DNA from: Dactylosporangium sp. AC04546
GTDB lineage: Bacteria; Actinomycetota; Actinomycetes; Mycobacteriales; Micromonosporaceae
Reading direction: 5' to 3'
Length of the DNA stretch: 64,000 bases
Assembly (NCBI RefSeq): GCF_022095675.1
Contig: NZ_JAHYSG010000038.1
Span: 33,802-97,801, forward strand
Part shown: positions 40,624 through 48,596 of the stretch, in pieces
Layout: each line of letters starts with the position of its first letter
Position numbering within the stretch: the first letter of the stretch is position 1
The notes under the pieces: model-generated
What the model was told of the DNA's origin: nothing
Seen by the model: only the letters and a program-made list of their open reading frames with translations
Databases searched by the model: none
Program-made: the position numbers and the translations under genes

Positions 40624-42750
40624 ATGCGAGCCAGGACAGCCGACACCGAAGGCCACATCGAGCACCATGGCGTCAAGGTTCACTACGAGGTGCACGGCGA
40701 CGGAGCACCCACGCTGCTGCTCATGCCCGCCTGGACCATCGTCCACAAGCGGTTCTGGAAAGCGCAGCTCCCCTACCTGGCCCGCCACCACCGCGTCGTC
40801 ACGTACGACGGGCCGGGCAACGGCGGGTCCGACCGGCCCCTCGAACCGGGGGCCTACGACCAGGAGGCGCAGGTCGCGTACGCCCGCGCCGTGCTCGACG
40901 CCACCGGCACCGACAAGGCCGTCCTCGTCGCTCTGTCGAAGGCCGCCAACTGGGCCCTCGACCTCGCCGCCAACCACCAGGACCGCGTGCTCGGCACCGT
41001 CCTGATCGGCGCGTCCGTCGACTACGCCGATCCCGGCCGGTCGCGGTACACGGACCGCAGCGGGCTGAGCCCCTCGCGGGTCCCGTTCGTCGAGGAGGAC
41101 CCGCCCGAGCACTGGGCGAAGTACCACCACGACCAGTGGACCACCGACCTCGACGACTTCCTCTGGTTCTTCTTCGGCCAGTGCTTCCCCGAGCCCCACT
41201 CCACGAAGCAGATCGAGGACGCGGTCGGCTGGGGCCGCGAGACGTCCGGCGCGGTGCTCGTCGCGGAGAGCCTCGCCGGGCGGCCGGACCGGCGGACCCT
41301 CGAGGAGTGGTGCGCCCGCATCACGACGCCCGTGCTGCTGCTGCACGGCGACGACGATCGGGTCAGCCCCGTCAAGCGCAGCGAGATGATCGCCGAGCGC
41401 ACCGGCGGCGAGCTGGTGACGCTGCGCGGTGCCGGGCACATCCCGCTCGCCCGCGATCCGGTGGCGGTGAACCTGCGCATCCACGAGTTCGCCCGGCGGC
41501 TGGCGCCGCCGCCGAAGACATCGACGACGTGGTCGCGGTGGGCGAGCAGGCAGCGGAAGGTGTTGTACCTCTCGTCGCCGATCGGGCTGGGCCACACCCG
41601 CCGCGACGTGGCGATCGCGAAAGCGCTGCGGGAGCGGCACCCGGACGTGCGGATCGACTGGCTGGCGCAGCACCCGGTGACCCGGGTCCTCGAGGCGGCC
41701 GGCGAGCGGGTCCACCCGGCGAGCCGGTGGCTGGTCAGCGAGTCGGCGCACATCGAGGACGAGGCGGGCGAGCACGACCTGCACTGTTTCGAGGCGCTGC
41801 GGCGGATGGACGAGATCCTCGTCGCCAACTTCATGGTCTTCCACGACGTGGTGCGCGACGGCGGGTACGACCTCGTGGTCGGCGACGAGGCGTGGGACGT
41901 CGACCACTTCCTGCACGAGAACCCGGAGCTGAAGCGGTACGCGTACGCGTGGCTCACCGACTTCGTCGGCAACCTGCCGATGCCCGACGGCGACCCCCGC
42001 GAGGCGCTGGTGACCGCCGACTACAACGCCGAGATGATCGAGCACATCGCCCGGTTCCCGAGGGTGCGCGACCGGGCCGTGTTCGTCGGCAACCCGGGCG
42101 ACGTGGTCGACGCGTCGTTCGGGCCGGGGCTGCCGGGCATCCGCGAGTGGACGGCCGAGCACTACTCGTTCGCCGGGTACGTCACCGGGTTCGACCCGGC
42201 CGCGCTCCCGGACCGGGCGGCGCTGCGGGCGGAGCTCGGGTTCGGGCCGGACGAGCGGGTGTGCGTGGTGACGGTCGGCGGTTCGGGGGTCGGCGGGCAC
42301 CTGCTGCGCCGGGTCGTGGCCGCGTTCGGCCCGGCCGCGCGGCTGGTGCCGGGGCTGCGGATGGTCGTCGTCACCGGCCCGCGCATCGACCCGGCCGAGT
42401 TCCCGGCGCGACCGGGCCTGGAGGTGCACCCGTTCGTCCCGGACCTGTACCGGACGCTCGCCGCGAGCGACCTCGCGATCGTGCAGGGCGGCCTGAGCAC
42501 CTGCATGGAGCTGACCGCGCTGGGCCGCCCGTTCCTGTACGTGCCGCTGCGCCACCACTTCGAGCAGCAGTTCCACGTCACGCACCGGCTGCGGCAGTAC
42601 GGCGCCGGTCGCCGGCTGGCCTACGCGGACCTGACCCCCGACGTCCTGGCCGAGGCGATCGCCGCCGAGATCGGCCGGGAGACCGCCTACCGACCCGTCG
42701 AGACCGACGGGGCCGCCGAGGCGGCGGCCCTGCTGGCCGACCTGCTGTGA
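40624..42750 (+). CDS. Alpha/beta-hydrolase - GT-B glycosyltransferase fusion protein
   Basis: 708 residues from ATG 40624 (GAGGAG 9 bases upstream). Residues 10-293 are an alpha/beta hydrolase: oxyanion region MPAWTIV, nucleophile elbow VALSKAANWA (Ser105; the usual GxSxG glycines are Ala), Asp243/244 in HGDDDRVSP, His272 in GAGHIPL. After a basic linker (295-310), residues 311-705 form a MurG/UGT-like glycosyltransferase: SSPIGLGHTRRDVAIAKALR, GDEAWDVDHFLHENP, VTVGGSGVGGHLLRRVV, and the donor-site segment QGGLSTCMELTALGRPFLYV. The enzyme may glycosylate and hydrolyse the same small molecule; both domains are cytosolic. Expression is under the nine-operator TetR array. Confidence 0.85.
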   Translation: MRARTADTEGHIEHHGVKVHYEVHGDGAPTLLLMPAWTIVHKRFWKAQLPYLARHHRVVTYDGPGNGGSDRPLEPGAYDQEAQVAYARAVLDATGTDKAVLVALSKAANWALDLAANHQDRVLGTVLIGASVDYADPGRSRYTDRSGLSPSRVPFVEEDPPEHWAKYHHDQWTTDLDDFLWFFFGQCFPEPHSTKQIEDAVGWGRETSGAVLVAESLAGRPDRRTLEEWCARITTPVLLLHGDDDRVSPVKRSEMIAERTGGELVTLRGAGHIPLARDPVAVNLRIHEFARRLAPPPKTSTTWSRWASRQRKVLYLSSPIGLGHTRRDVAIAKALRERHPDVRIDWLAQHPVTRVLEAAGERVHPASRWLVSESAHIEDEAGEHDLHCFEALRRMDEILVANFMVFHDVVRDGGYDLVVGDEAWDVDHFLHENPELKRYAYAWLTDFVGNLPMPDGDPREALVTADYNAEMIEHIARFPRVRDRAVFVGNPGDVVDASFGPGLPGIREWTAEHYSFAGYVTGFDPAALPDRAALRAELGFGPDERVCVVTVGGSGVGGHLLRRVVAAFGPAARLVPGLRMVVVTGPRIDPAEFPARPGLEVHPFVPDLYRTLAASDLAIVQGGLSTCMELTALGRPFLYVPLRHHFEQQFHVTHRLRQYGAGRRLAYADLTPDVLAEAIAAEIGRETAYRPVETDGAAEAAALLADLL

Positions 42751-42762
42751 GAGGAGACCGCC

Positions 42763-42783
42763 ATGGGCAACTGCCTGATCTGA
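42763..42783 (+). CDS. Possible hexapeptide ORF (MGNCLI)
   Basis: ATG GGC AAC TGC CTG ATC TGA, 12 bases after the fusion gene stop. An excellent ribosome binding site (GAGAGGAG) lies 6-8 bases upstream, which is better than for many full genes here. It is too short for homology. It may be a genuine minigene whose peptide is used (as in microcin C-type systems), or the stub of a lost gene. Coding status is uncertain. Confidence 0.35.
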   Translation: MGNCLI

Positions 42784-42799
42784 CCCATCCGGTACCGCG

Positions 42800-42830
42800 G
42801 CACCCCGGCCCTCAACGCGGGTCGGGGTGC
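42800..42830. terminator. Hairpin between convergent transcripts
   Basis: GCACCCCG (42800-42807) and CGGGGTGC (42823-42830) form an 8-bp stem; the stop of the serine hydrolase gene (42812) lies in the loop. Confidence 0.55.
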
Positions 42831-44056
42831 TGGGTGCGCTCGCCCAGCACCGTGCGGTACAGCGCCTCGCGCAGGGCCAGCTCGCGCGGGTCGTCCCAGA
42901 GATGGAAGCCGGCCCGGTTCATGGCGTAGGCGAAGCCGATGCCGGTCTGAGGGTCGGCGAAGCCGAACGAGCCGCCCGCGCCCGGGGTACCGAAGGCCTG
43001 GTTGCCCGCGGCGCCGAAGCGGAACCTCGGGAATGGCTTCACGTAGCCCAGGGAGAAGATGGAGTCGACCCGCAGGACCACGTCGTGCAGGCCGCCCGCC
43101 GGCGGCTCGGCCGGGCGGATCAGGGCGTCGAGGGTCGCCGGGGTGAGGCCCAGCACCGCGCCGCCGGTCGCGGCGTCGGCGTAGGCGCGGGCGATCGCGC
43201 GCACCTCGCCGGTACCGTTGGCGGCCGGCAACTCGAGGCGGCGCACCTCCGGCAGGTTGTAGTTGCCGGTCTCCGACAGCACCTTCGGGTTGGCGAACGA
43301 CCGGGCGGTCACGCTGCGCGGGTTGAGGAAGCCGAGCACGAACCCGCGGGGCATCGTGCCCATGTGCAGCAGCATCTCGGCCGGGCGGAAGCCGTGGATG
43401 TGCGCGATGCGGTCCGGGTCGACGGTGTCCGGCACGCCGATGTGGAACTCGGCGCCGAGCGGGGCGGCGACCTCGTCGGCGAAGAACCGGCCGAGCGAGC
43501 GGCCCTTCGGGTCGACCCGGCGGATGAGCTCGCCCTCATACCAGCCGAGGGAGATGGCATGGTACCCGTGGCGAGTCCCCGGTTCCCAGGCCGGACGCTG
43601 CGCGGCCAGTGCGGCGGCGACCACGTCGAGGTCGGCCAGGTCGGCGACGCTGAGCGGGCGGTCGATGGCGGCGAGCCCGCCCTGGTGCGACAGCACCTGC
43701 CGGACCGTCATCGCCGCCTTGCCCTCGGCGGCGAACTCCGGCCAGTACGTCGCCACGGTGGCGTCGTAGTCGAGCAGGCCGCGCGCGTTGGCGACGGCGA
43801 CCGCCAGCCCCGAGACGCCCTTCGTGGTGGAGAAGACGGTGACGAGCGTGTCCTCCCGCCAGGGCGCGCGGGAGCGGCCGTCGCGGTAGCCGCCCCACAG
43901 ATCGACCACCTTGCGCCCGTCGCGGTAGACGCAGCAGGCCGCGCCCACCTCGCCGCGCTCGGCGAAGTTGCGGCGGAACGCGTCGGCGACCGGGCCGTAG
44001 CCCTCGTCCGCGTCGCCCTGGACGAGCTCCGGCGGCACGTCGACCTTGAACACCAT
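42812..44056 (-). CDS. Serine beta-lactamase/esterase-family hydrolase (class C fold)
   Basis: 414 residues from ATG 44056, preceded by GGGGAGG. Family hallmark SxxK is in VFSTTKGVSGLAVA (residue about 60). The second motif, usually YxN, reads YHAISLGWYEGEL, and GAGGSFGFADP is at the place of the third. The N-terminal VPPELVQGDADEGYGPVADAF and RDGRKVVDLWGGYRDG are typical of EstB/LpqK-like carboxylesterases. It has no signal peptide, so it is probably a cytosolic esterase and not a resistance enzyme. It converges on the hydrolase-glycosyltransferase gene. Confidence 0.88.
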   Translation of the reverse strand: MVFKVDVPPELVQGDADEGYGPVADAFRRNFAERGEVGAACCVYRDGRKVVDLWGGYRDGRSRAPWREDTLVTVFSTTKGVSGLAVAVANARGLLDYDATVATYWPEFAAEGKAAMTVRQVLSHQGGLAAIDRPLSVADLADLDVVAAALAAQRPAWEPGTRHGYHAISLGWYEGELIRRVDPKGRSLGRFFADEVAAPLGAEFHIGVPDTVDPDRIAHIHGFRPAEMLLHMGTMPRGFVLGFLNPRSVTARSFANPKVLSETGNYNLPEVRRLELPAANGTGEVRAIARAYADAATGGAVLGLTPATLDALIRPAEPPAGGLHDVVLRVDSIFSLGYVKPFPRFRFGAAGNQAFGTPGAGGSFGFADPQTGIGFAYAMNRAGFHLWDDPRELALREALYRTVLGERTQHPDPR

Positions 44057-44242
44057 GGCGGCCTCCCCTGGCGAGTGCGGCCGACCATACACCTGCCAGG
44101 ATCAATGTGCACTCGTCCTGCAGGATCTTTTCCGCGGCCGGACCGACGGGCCGGATGTGCTCAGGTCCCGGCCCGTCCGGCCGAACCAACCTGGGTGTGG
44201 CAGAGGCCGGCCCGGTGGCGGCGCGCCGCGTCGTGCGGGCCG

Positions 44243-45367
44243 GTGCTGCCCGCCCGCGACCGGCGCACGGCCGCGCGTTCGGTGTCGTGGTTCTTCGCCG
44301 TCGGCGGGAGCGTCGTGGGCGGCTGCGCGCTGCTCGTGCCCGGGTTCGCCGGCGGCACCACGGCCGGCGTCGTCACCACGGTCCTGACCGCGACCGCGAT
44401 GGTCGCGGCCGCCGTCGTGCTGCGCGCGTTGCCCGAGCGGATCCCGGACGCGTTCTGGGTCGGGGTGCCGTTCGTCGCGCTCGGCATCATCGGCAGCCTC
44501 AACCTCGTCACCCACGACGTGAGCGTGAGCGCCCACCTCTACTACCTCTGGCCGCTGCTCTACGCGGCGACGCTGCTGCGGTACGACGTGGCCTATCTGC
44601 TGCTCGCGTCGGCCTGCGCGGCCGACGCGGCGGTCACGTTCGCGCTCCAGCCGTTCGACGTGGGCGTCACCGACGTGGCGGCGCTGCTCACGGCGTACGT
44701 CGTGTCCACCGTCGTGGTCACCAGCCTGCGCCGCCGGGCCGACACGCTCGTGGCCCGGCTGGAGGAGCAGGCCCTCACCGACCCGCTGACCGGGCTGCCG
44801 AACCGGCGCGCGTTCGACCACGACCTGGCCCGCGCGCTGGGCGCGAGCCGGCGCGGCGGGACGGAGCACTGCCTGCTCATCGTCGACGTCGACCACTTCA
44901 AGACGATCAACGACACCTGGGGGCACGCCACCGGCGACGAGGTGCTCGTGGCCGTCGCCGCGGCGCTGCGGCGCACCGCCCACCCGGCGGAGACGGTCGC
45001 CCGGCTGGGCGGCGACGAGTTCGCGATGCTCGTCGCCGGCGACGTCGCCCGGGCCCGCCGGCACGCCGCCGCGCTGCGCCTGGCCGTGGCCCGCGGGTCG
45101 GCGCTGCCGGGCGGGCCGCCGACGCTGAGCATCGGCGTCGCCTCGACGGCGGCCGGCGCGACGACGGCCGAGGCGCTGCTCGCCGCGGCCGATCGGGCGT
45201 TGTACCGCGCGAAGCTCGACGGACGCGACCGTGTCGCGCTGGAGACACCGGCAGCCGGCCCGGCCCGGCAGAATCGGGCCCATGAGACGGTGGGCGGCGG
45301 TAGCCGTGGTGCTGGTCGTGGCGCTGGCGGGGGGCTGCACCACCGACCCGAAGAAGGCCACGCGTAA
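44243..45367 (+). CDS. Membrane-bound diguanylate cyclase (GGDEF)
   Basis: About 374 residues from GTG 44243; GTG 44195 and ATG 44105 are in frame and remain possible. Six TM helices (about 15-175) form an intramembrane sensor of the kind found in actinomycete GGDEF proteins. A short coiled coil leads to the cyclase: LTDPLTGLPNRRAFDHDLAR, DVDHFKTINDTWGH and LGGDEFAMLV (active site intact). The RxxD inhibitory site expected before GGDEF reads HPAE, so product inhibition is unlikely. It makes cyclic di-GMP from two GTP. The last 86 bases overlap the next gene in another frame. Confidence 0.88.
   Translation: MLPARDRRTAARSVSWFFAVGGSVVGGCALLVPGFAGGTTAGVVTTVLTATAMVAAAVVLRALPERIPDAFWVGVPFVALGIIGSLNLVTHDVSVSAHLYYLWPLLYAATLLRYDVAYLLLASACAADAAVTFALQPFDVGVTDVAALLTAYVVSTVVVTSLRRRADTLVARLEEQALTDPLTGLPNRRAFDHDLARALGASRRGGTEHCLLIVDVDHFKTINDTWGHATGDEVLVAVAAALRRTAHPAETVARLGGDEFAMLVAGDVARARRHAAALRLAVARGSALPGGPPTLSIGVASTAAGATTAEALLAAADRALYRAKLDGRDRVALETPAAGPARQNRAHETVGGGSRGAGRGAGGGLHHRPEEGHA
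45269..45274 (+). promoter_or_regulatory. -10 box for a leaderless transcript
   Basis: CAGAAT ends 7 bases before ATG 45282; no ribosome binding site is present. Confidence 0.4.
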
Positions 45368-45734
45368 GGTCGACGACGCGATCGCCACCGCCCTGGGCAT
45401 CCCGGTCGCCGAGCTGCCCGCCGCCGGCGTGCGCTCCGACCCCGGCTCGATGCCGATCGCGTGCCTCGACGCCTGCCCGTGGGCTGAGGTGGAGCTGCCC
45501 GCCCGCGGCGGTGACCGGCCCGACTGGCTGCCGCTGCCGGTGCTGGAGCGACTGGTCGCCGCCGGGTACGCGGTCGACACCACCCAGGAGGCGTCCGCCG
45601 CGCCGGCGCCCGCCGACCTGGCCACCTGCCGGCGGGTGCTGCCCGCCGGCGGATCGTGCACCCTGCGCAAGCAGGTGCCGATCCGCCTGCAGGTCTACGG
45701 CGACACGTTCGGCATCCGCGCCGACGGAGCCTGA
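45282..45734 (+). CDS. Small lipoprotein of unknown function
   Basis: 150 residues. The signal peptide ends with a lipobox (VALAGGC, Cys at 19). The mature part has four further cysteines, in MPIACLDACPW, LATCRRVLP and GGSCTLRK, consistent with two disulfides, and ends VYGDTFGIRADGA. It starts inside the 3' end of the GGDEF gene in a different frame, with a probable promoter of its own. No homologous family was recognised. Confidence 0.7.
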   Translation: MRRWAAVAVVLVVALAGGCTTDPKKATRKVDDAIATALGIPVAELPAAGVRSDPGSMPIACLDACPWAEVELPARGGDRPDWLPLPVLERLVAAGYAVDTTQEASAAPAPADLATCRRVLPAGGSCTLRKQVPIRLQVYGDTFGIRADGA

Positions 45735-45761
45735 GCGGCTCGCGCGGCCTACCCGCGCGGC

Positions 45762-46222
45762 CTATCGGGACAGGAACTCGGCGATCGCCGACGTCTGGCC
45801 GAGCACGGCGTGGCCGGCCTCGGGCAGATACCGGACGGTGACGCCCGGCACGAGCGCCTCCAGCCGCCGCCGGGTGCCGGCGGCGTCGAGCATGCGGTCG
45901 CGGCCGCCGAGCACGGTGAGCAGCGGGGCCCGGATGCCCGGCAGCGCCTCGTCGCCGAACACCGGCAGCACCTCCCGCCGGGGACGGAAGGCGGCCTGCA
46001 GGCGCAGGAAGTAGTCCATGAACGAGCCGGGCAGCGCCGCGCCGAGCGCCCGCCCGACCGCGACGCGGCGGCCCGGGCGGCCGAACGGCAGCAGCGCGAC
46101 CGACAGCAGGACCACACCCCACTTCTGCCGACCGACGCCGCCCGGGTTGAGCAGCGCCAGCCGGTCGACGCGCCCGGGCCGGCGGATCGCGTGGTCGAGG
46201 GCGAGCCAGCCGCCGAGCGAGA
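45762..46222 (-). pseudogene. Alpha/beta hydrolase truncated at the nucleophile elbow
   Basis: The reading frame gives the C-terminal two-thirds of an alpha/beta hydrolase: FSLGGWLALDHAIRRPGRVD, the acid Asp in VLGGRDRML and the His in PEAGHAVL. The expected GxSLGG elbow begins exactly at the point where homology stops (ELF-SLGGW), and about 90-100 N-terminal residues are absent. Upstream the frame stays open but runs through the AT-richer MMPL promoter region and then antisense to MMPL, so no start gives a full enzyme. It was probably cut by a deletion or by arrival of the MMPL gene. Confidence 0.7.
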
Positions 46223-46241
46223 ATAGTTCACCTAACAACTG

Positions 46242-46292
46242 TTGCGTCGAAACTTGCGTCGTTCTCTGGACAGGTGTTTCGATCGTGGAAAC
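46242..46292 (+). promoter_or_regulatory. Promoter/operator region of the MMPL gene
   Basis: An AT-richer patch (about 46222-46310) contains the direct repeat TTGCGTCG (46242-46249 and 46254-46261) and the inverted repeat GTTTC-N7-GAAAC (46276-46280, 46288-46292). It lies just before the ribosome binding site of the MMPL start. Confidence 0.45.
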
Positions 46293-46310
46293 TTCGGAGA
46301 AGGGCAACTC

Positions 46311-48383
46311 GTGGGAACTCGCGTGGCGGCCGTGGTCACCAGCCGGGCCGGGGCCATCGTCGTGCTGCTCGTCGCGGTCGCGCTGACCGCCCTGGTGTTC
46401 CTCACCTCGCCGGCCCAGCCGGCCGCCGACCCCGCCGACGGCCTGCCCGCGGGCGCGCAGTCGACGCGGGTCACCGAGCTCGCCGACCGGTTCCCGAGCG
46501 GCCGCACCGCCACGGTGATCGTGGTGTTCGAGCGCGCCGGCGGGCCGCTCACCGACGCCGACCGCGAGGCGATCGGGTCGGCCGTCGAGGGACGCGCGGT
46601 CCTCTCCGACGACGGCCGGGCGGCGCTCGTGCCGGTGTCCCTCACCGACTCGCCGGACGAGCAGGTCGTGCGCGACCAGGTCGACCAGCTGCGCGCCGAC
46701 GTCCGCGACGCCGGGCTGCCGGCCGGGCTCACCGCCCAGGTCACGGGCGGCCCCGCCGTCGGCCGCGACTTCGGCGCCGCGTTCGAGGGCGCCGACGTGC
46801 GGCTGCTCGTCGCCACCGCGAGCGTCGTGGCCGTGCTGCTGCTCCTGACGTACCGCAGCCCCTTCCTGTGGATCGTCCCGCTCGCCGTCATCGGCACGGG
46901 TGACCAGGTGGTGGCGAAGCTGCTGCCCTGGGTGGCCCGGCTGGTCGGCGAGCGCACCGACGCCTCCGTCGCGGGCATCGTCTCGGTGCTCGTCTTCGGC
47001 GCCGGCACCGACTACGCCCTGCTCCTCGTCTCCCGGTACCGCGAGGAGCTGCGCCACACCGACGACCGCCGCGGTGCGATGGCCGCTGCGGTGCGCGGCG
47101 CCGCCCCCGCCGTCGTCGCCAGCGCCGGCACGGTCGTCCTGGCCCTGCTCACGCTCCTCGCGGCCGTGCTCACCAGCAACCGCACGCTCGGCGTCGCGGC
47201 CGCCATCGGCGTCACCGTCGCCCTGCTGTTCGGCCTGGTCGTCCTGCCGGCCGCCCTGGTCAGCCTGCCCCGAGGCGTCTTCTGGCCATTTGTACCGCGG
47301 GTCGGCAGCGCGGACCCGACCGAGCGCGGCGTCTGGTCCCGCGTGGCCCGCGCCGTCGGCCGCCGCCCAGCGCTCGTGCTGACCGCCGCCGCGGTCGCCC
47401 TCGCCGGCCTGTCCCTGGGCCTCACCGGTACCTCGATCGGCCTCGCCCAGACCGAGCAGTTCCGCACCCGGGTCGAGTCGGTCGCCGGCCAGGAGGCCCT
47501 GGCGAGACATTTCCCGGCCGGCTCGGCACAGCCGGCGACGGTGGTGCTCCCCGCGGCCGCGGACCGCCTGGTCGCCGCGCTCGACGACGTCGACGGCGTC
47601 GCCTCGGCAGGCCGCCCGGAGCGCTCCGACGACGGCACGCTGGTGAAGGTCAGCGTCGACCTGACCGCCGGCTCCGGCACGCCCGAGGCCGACGCGGCGG
47701 TCCGCGCCCTGCGGGCGGTCGACCCCGCCCTCCTGGTCGGCGGCCCGCCGGCGGCCGACCTGGACAAGCGCGAGGCCAACCTCCACGACGACCGCGTGGT
47801 CGTGCCGCTCGTGCTGGCCGTGGTGCTGTTCGTGCTGGTCGTCCTGCTGCGGTCGCTGCTGGCCCCGCTGCTGCTCCTGCTCACCGTGGTCGTCAGCTAC
47901 GCGGCCAGCCTGGGCGCCGCGAGCCTGGTCCTGACCCAGCTCCTGGACATCCCGGCGCTGGACGCGAACGTGCCGCTGCTGAGCTTCCTGTTCCTGGTGG
48001 CGCTGGGCGTGGACTACAACATCTTCCTGGTCACCCGCGCCCGCGAGGAGACGTCCCGGCGCGGCGACACCCGCTCCGGCACGGTCCGCGCCCTGGCCGC
48101 GACGGGCGGCGTGATCACGTCGGCGGGCATCCTGCTGGCCGCGGTGTTCGCGGTCCTGGGCGTCCTGCCGGTCATCGTCCTGACCCAGATCGGCGTCATC
48201 GTCGGCATCGGCGTGGTCCTGGACACCCTGGTCGTCCGCACGGTGGTGGTACCGGCGATAGCCCTGCTCCTGGGCGAACGCTTCTGGTGGCCGGCCCGCC
48301 CGGCGTCACACCCGTCCCACGCCCGCCCGACGGCAGGCGCCCACACGGCAGCGGCCCGCGACCACCACGACGCCCTGCACTGA
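46311..48383 (+). CDS. MMPL-family RND-type membrane transporter
   Basis: 690 residues from GTG 46311, after GGAGAAGGG. It has two repeats of one TM, an extracellular loop and five TMs, the MmpL/RND-like layout. Conserved TM motifs are GTDYALLLVSRYREEL in the first half and GVDYNIFLVTRAREETSRRG in the second; these Asp-Tyr pairs carry proton-motive coupling in MmpL3-like proteins. It probably exports a lipid or lipopeptide. The start was chosen against an upstream ATG at 46242 because of the ribosome binding site. The C-terminus is His/Ala-rich (HPSHARPTAGAHTAAARDHH). Confidence 0.88.
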   Translation: MGTRVAAVVTSRAGAIVVLLVAVALTALVFLTSPAQPAADPADGLPAGAQSTRVTELADRFPSGRTATVIVVFERAGGPLTDADREAIGSAVEGRAVLSDDGRAALVPVSLTDSPDEQVVRDQVDQLRADVRDAGLPAGLTAQVTGGPAVGRDFGAAFEGADVRLLVATASVVAVLLLLTYRSPFLWIVPLAVIGTGDQVVAKLLPWVARLVGERTDASVAGIVSVLVFGAGTDYALLLVSRYREELRHTDDRRGAMAAAVRGAAPAVVASAGTVVLALLTLLAAVLTSNRTLGVAAAIGVTVALLFGLVVLPAALVSLPRGVFWPFVPRVGSADPTERGVWSRVARAVGRRPALVLTAAAVALAGLSLGLTGTSIGLAQTEQFRTRVESVAGQEALARHFPAGSAQPATVVLPAAADRLVAALDDVDGVASAGRPERSDDGTLVKVSVDLTAGSGTPEADAAVRALRAVDPALLVGGPPAADLDKREANLHDDRVVVPLVLAVVLFVLVVLLRSLLAPLLLLLTVVVSYAASLGAASLVLTQLLDIPALDANVPLLSFLFLVALGVDYNIFLVTRAREETSRRGDTRSGTVRALAATGGVITSAGILLAAVFAVLGVLPVIVLTQIGVIVGIGVVLDTLVVRTVVVPAIALLLGERFWWPARPASHPSHARPTAGAHTAAARDHHDALH

Positions 48384-48384
48384 C

Positions 48385-48545
48385 TCAGCGACGCACCGTC
48401 GCGACGGCCACTCGCATGGCGGCGTAGGCGAGCAGGGCCACGCCGGTCCCCGCGCCGGCCACCAGGCCCGGCGCGACCGCCGTGGCGAGGCCGGTGATCA
48501 GGGCGGCGAGCGCGACCGCGACGCCTCCCCCGGTAAGCCGATGAT
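48385..48545 (-). pseudogene. C-terminal fragment of a small membrane protein
   Basis: Reading backward from TGA at 48387-48385 gives about 52 residues, with two hydrophobic segments (VAVALAALITGLATAVAPGL, GVALLAYAAMRVAVATV) and a final RR, before an in-frame stop near 48545. No start codon with a ribosome binding site precedes it except an internal ATG near the end. It looks like the tail of a lost membrane protein gene next to MMPL. Confidence 0.35.
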
Positions 48546-48583
48546 CTTACGACCCGCGGCTGCTCACCCCCGGCTCGGCGTTG

Positions 48584-48589
48584 TAGGTT
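48584..48589 (+). promoter_or_regulatory. -10 box for a leaderless transcript
   Basis: TAGGTT ends 7 bases before ATG 48597; no Shine-Dalgarno site. This favours ATG 48597 over the TTG at 48588. Confidence 0.45.
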
Positions 48590-48596
48590 GCCCGCC

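Noticed and set aside
42812..44056. Antibiotic-resistance beta-lactamase
   Set aside because: No signal peptide and an altered YxN motif; the sequence is closer to esterase-type members of the fold.
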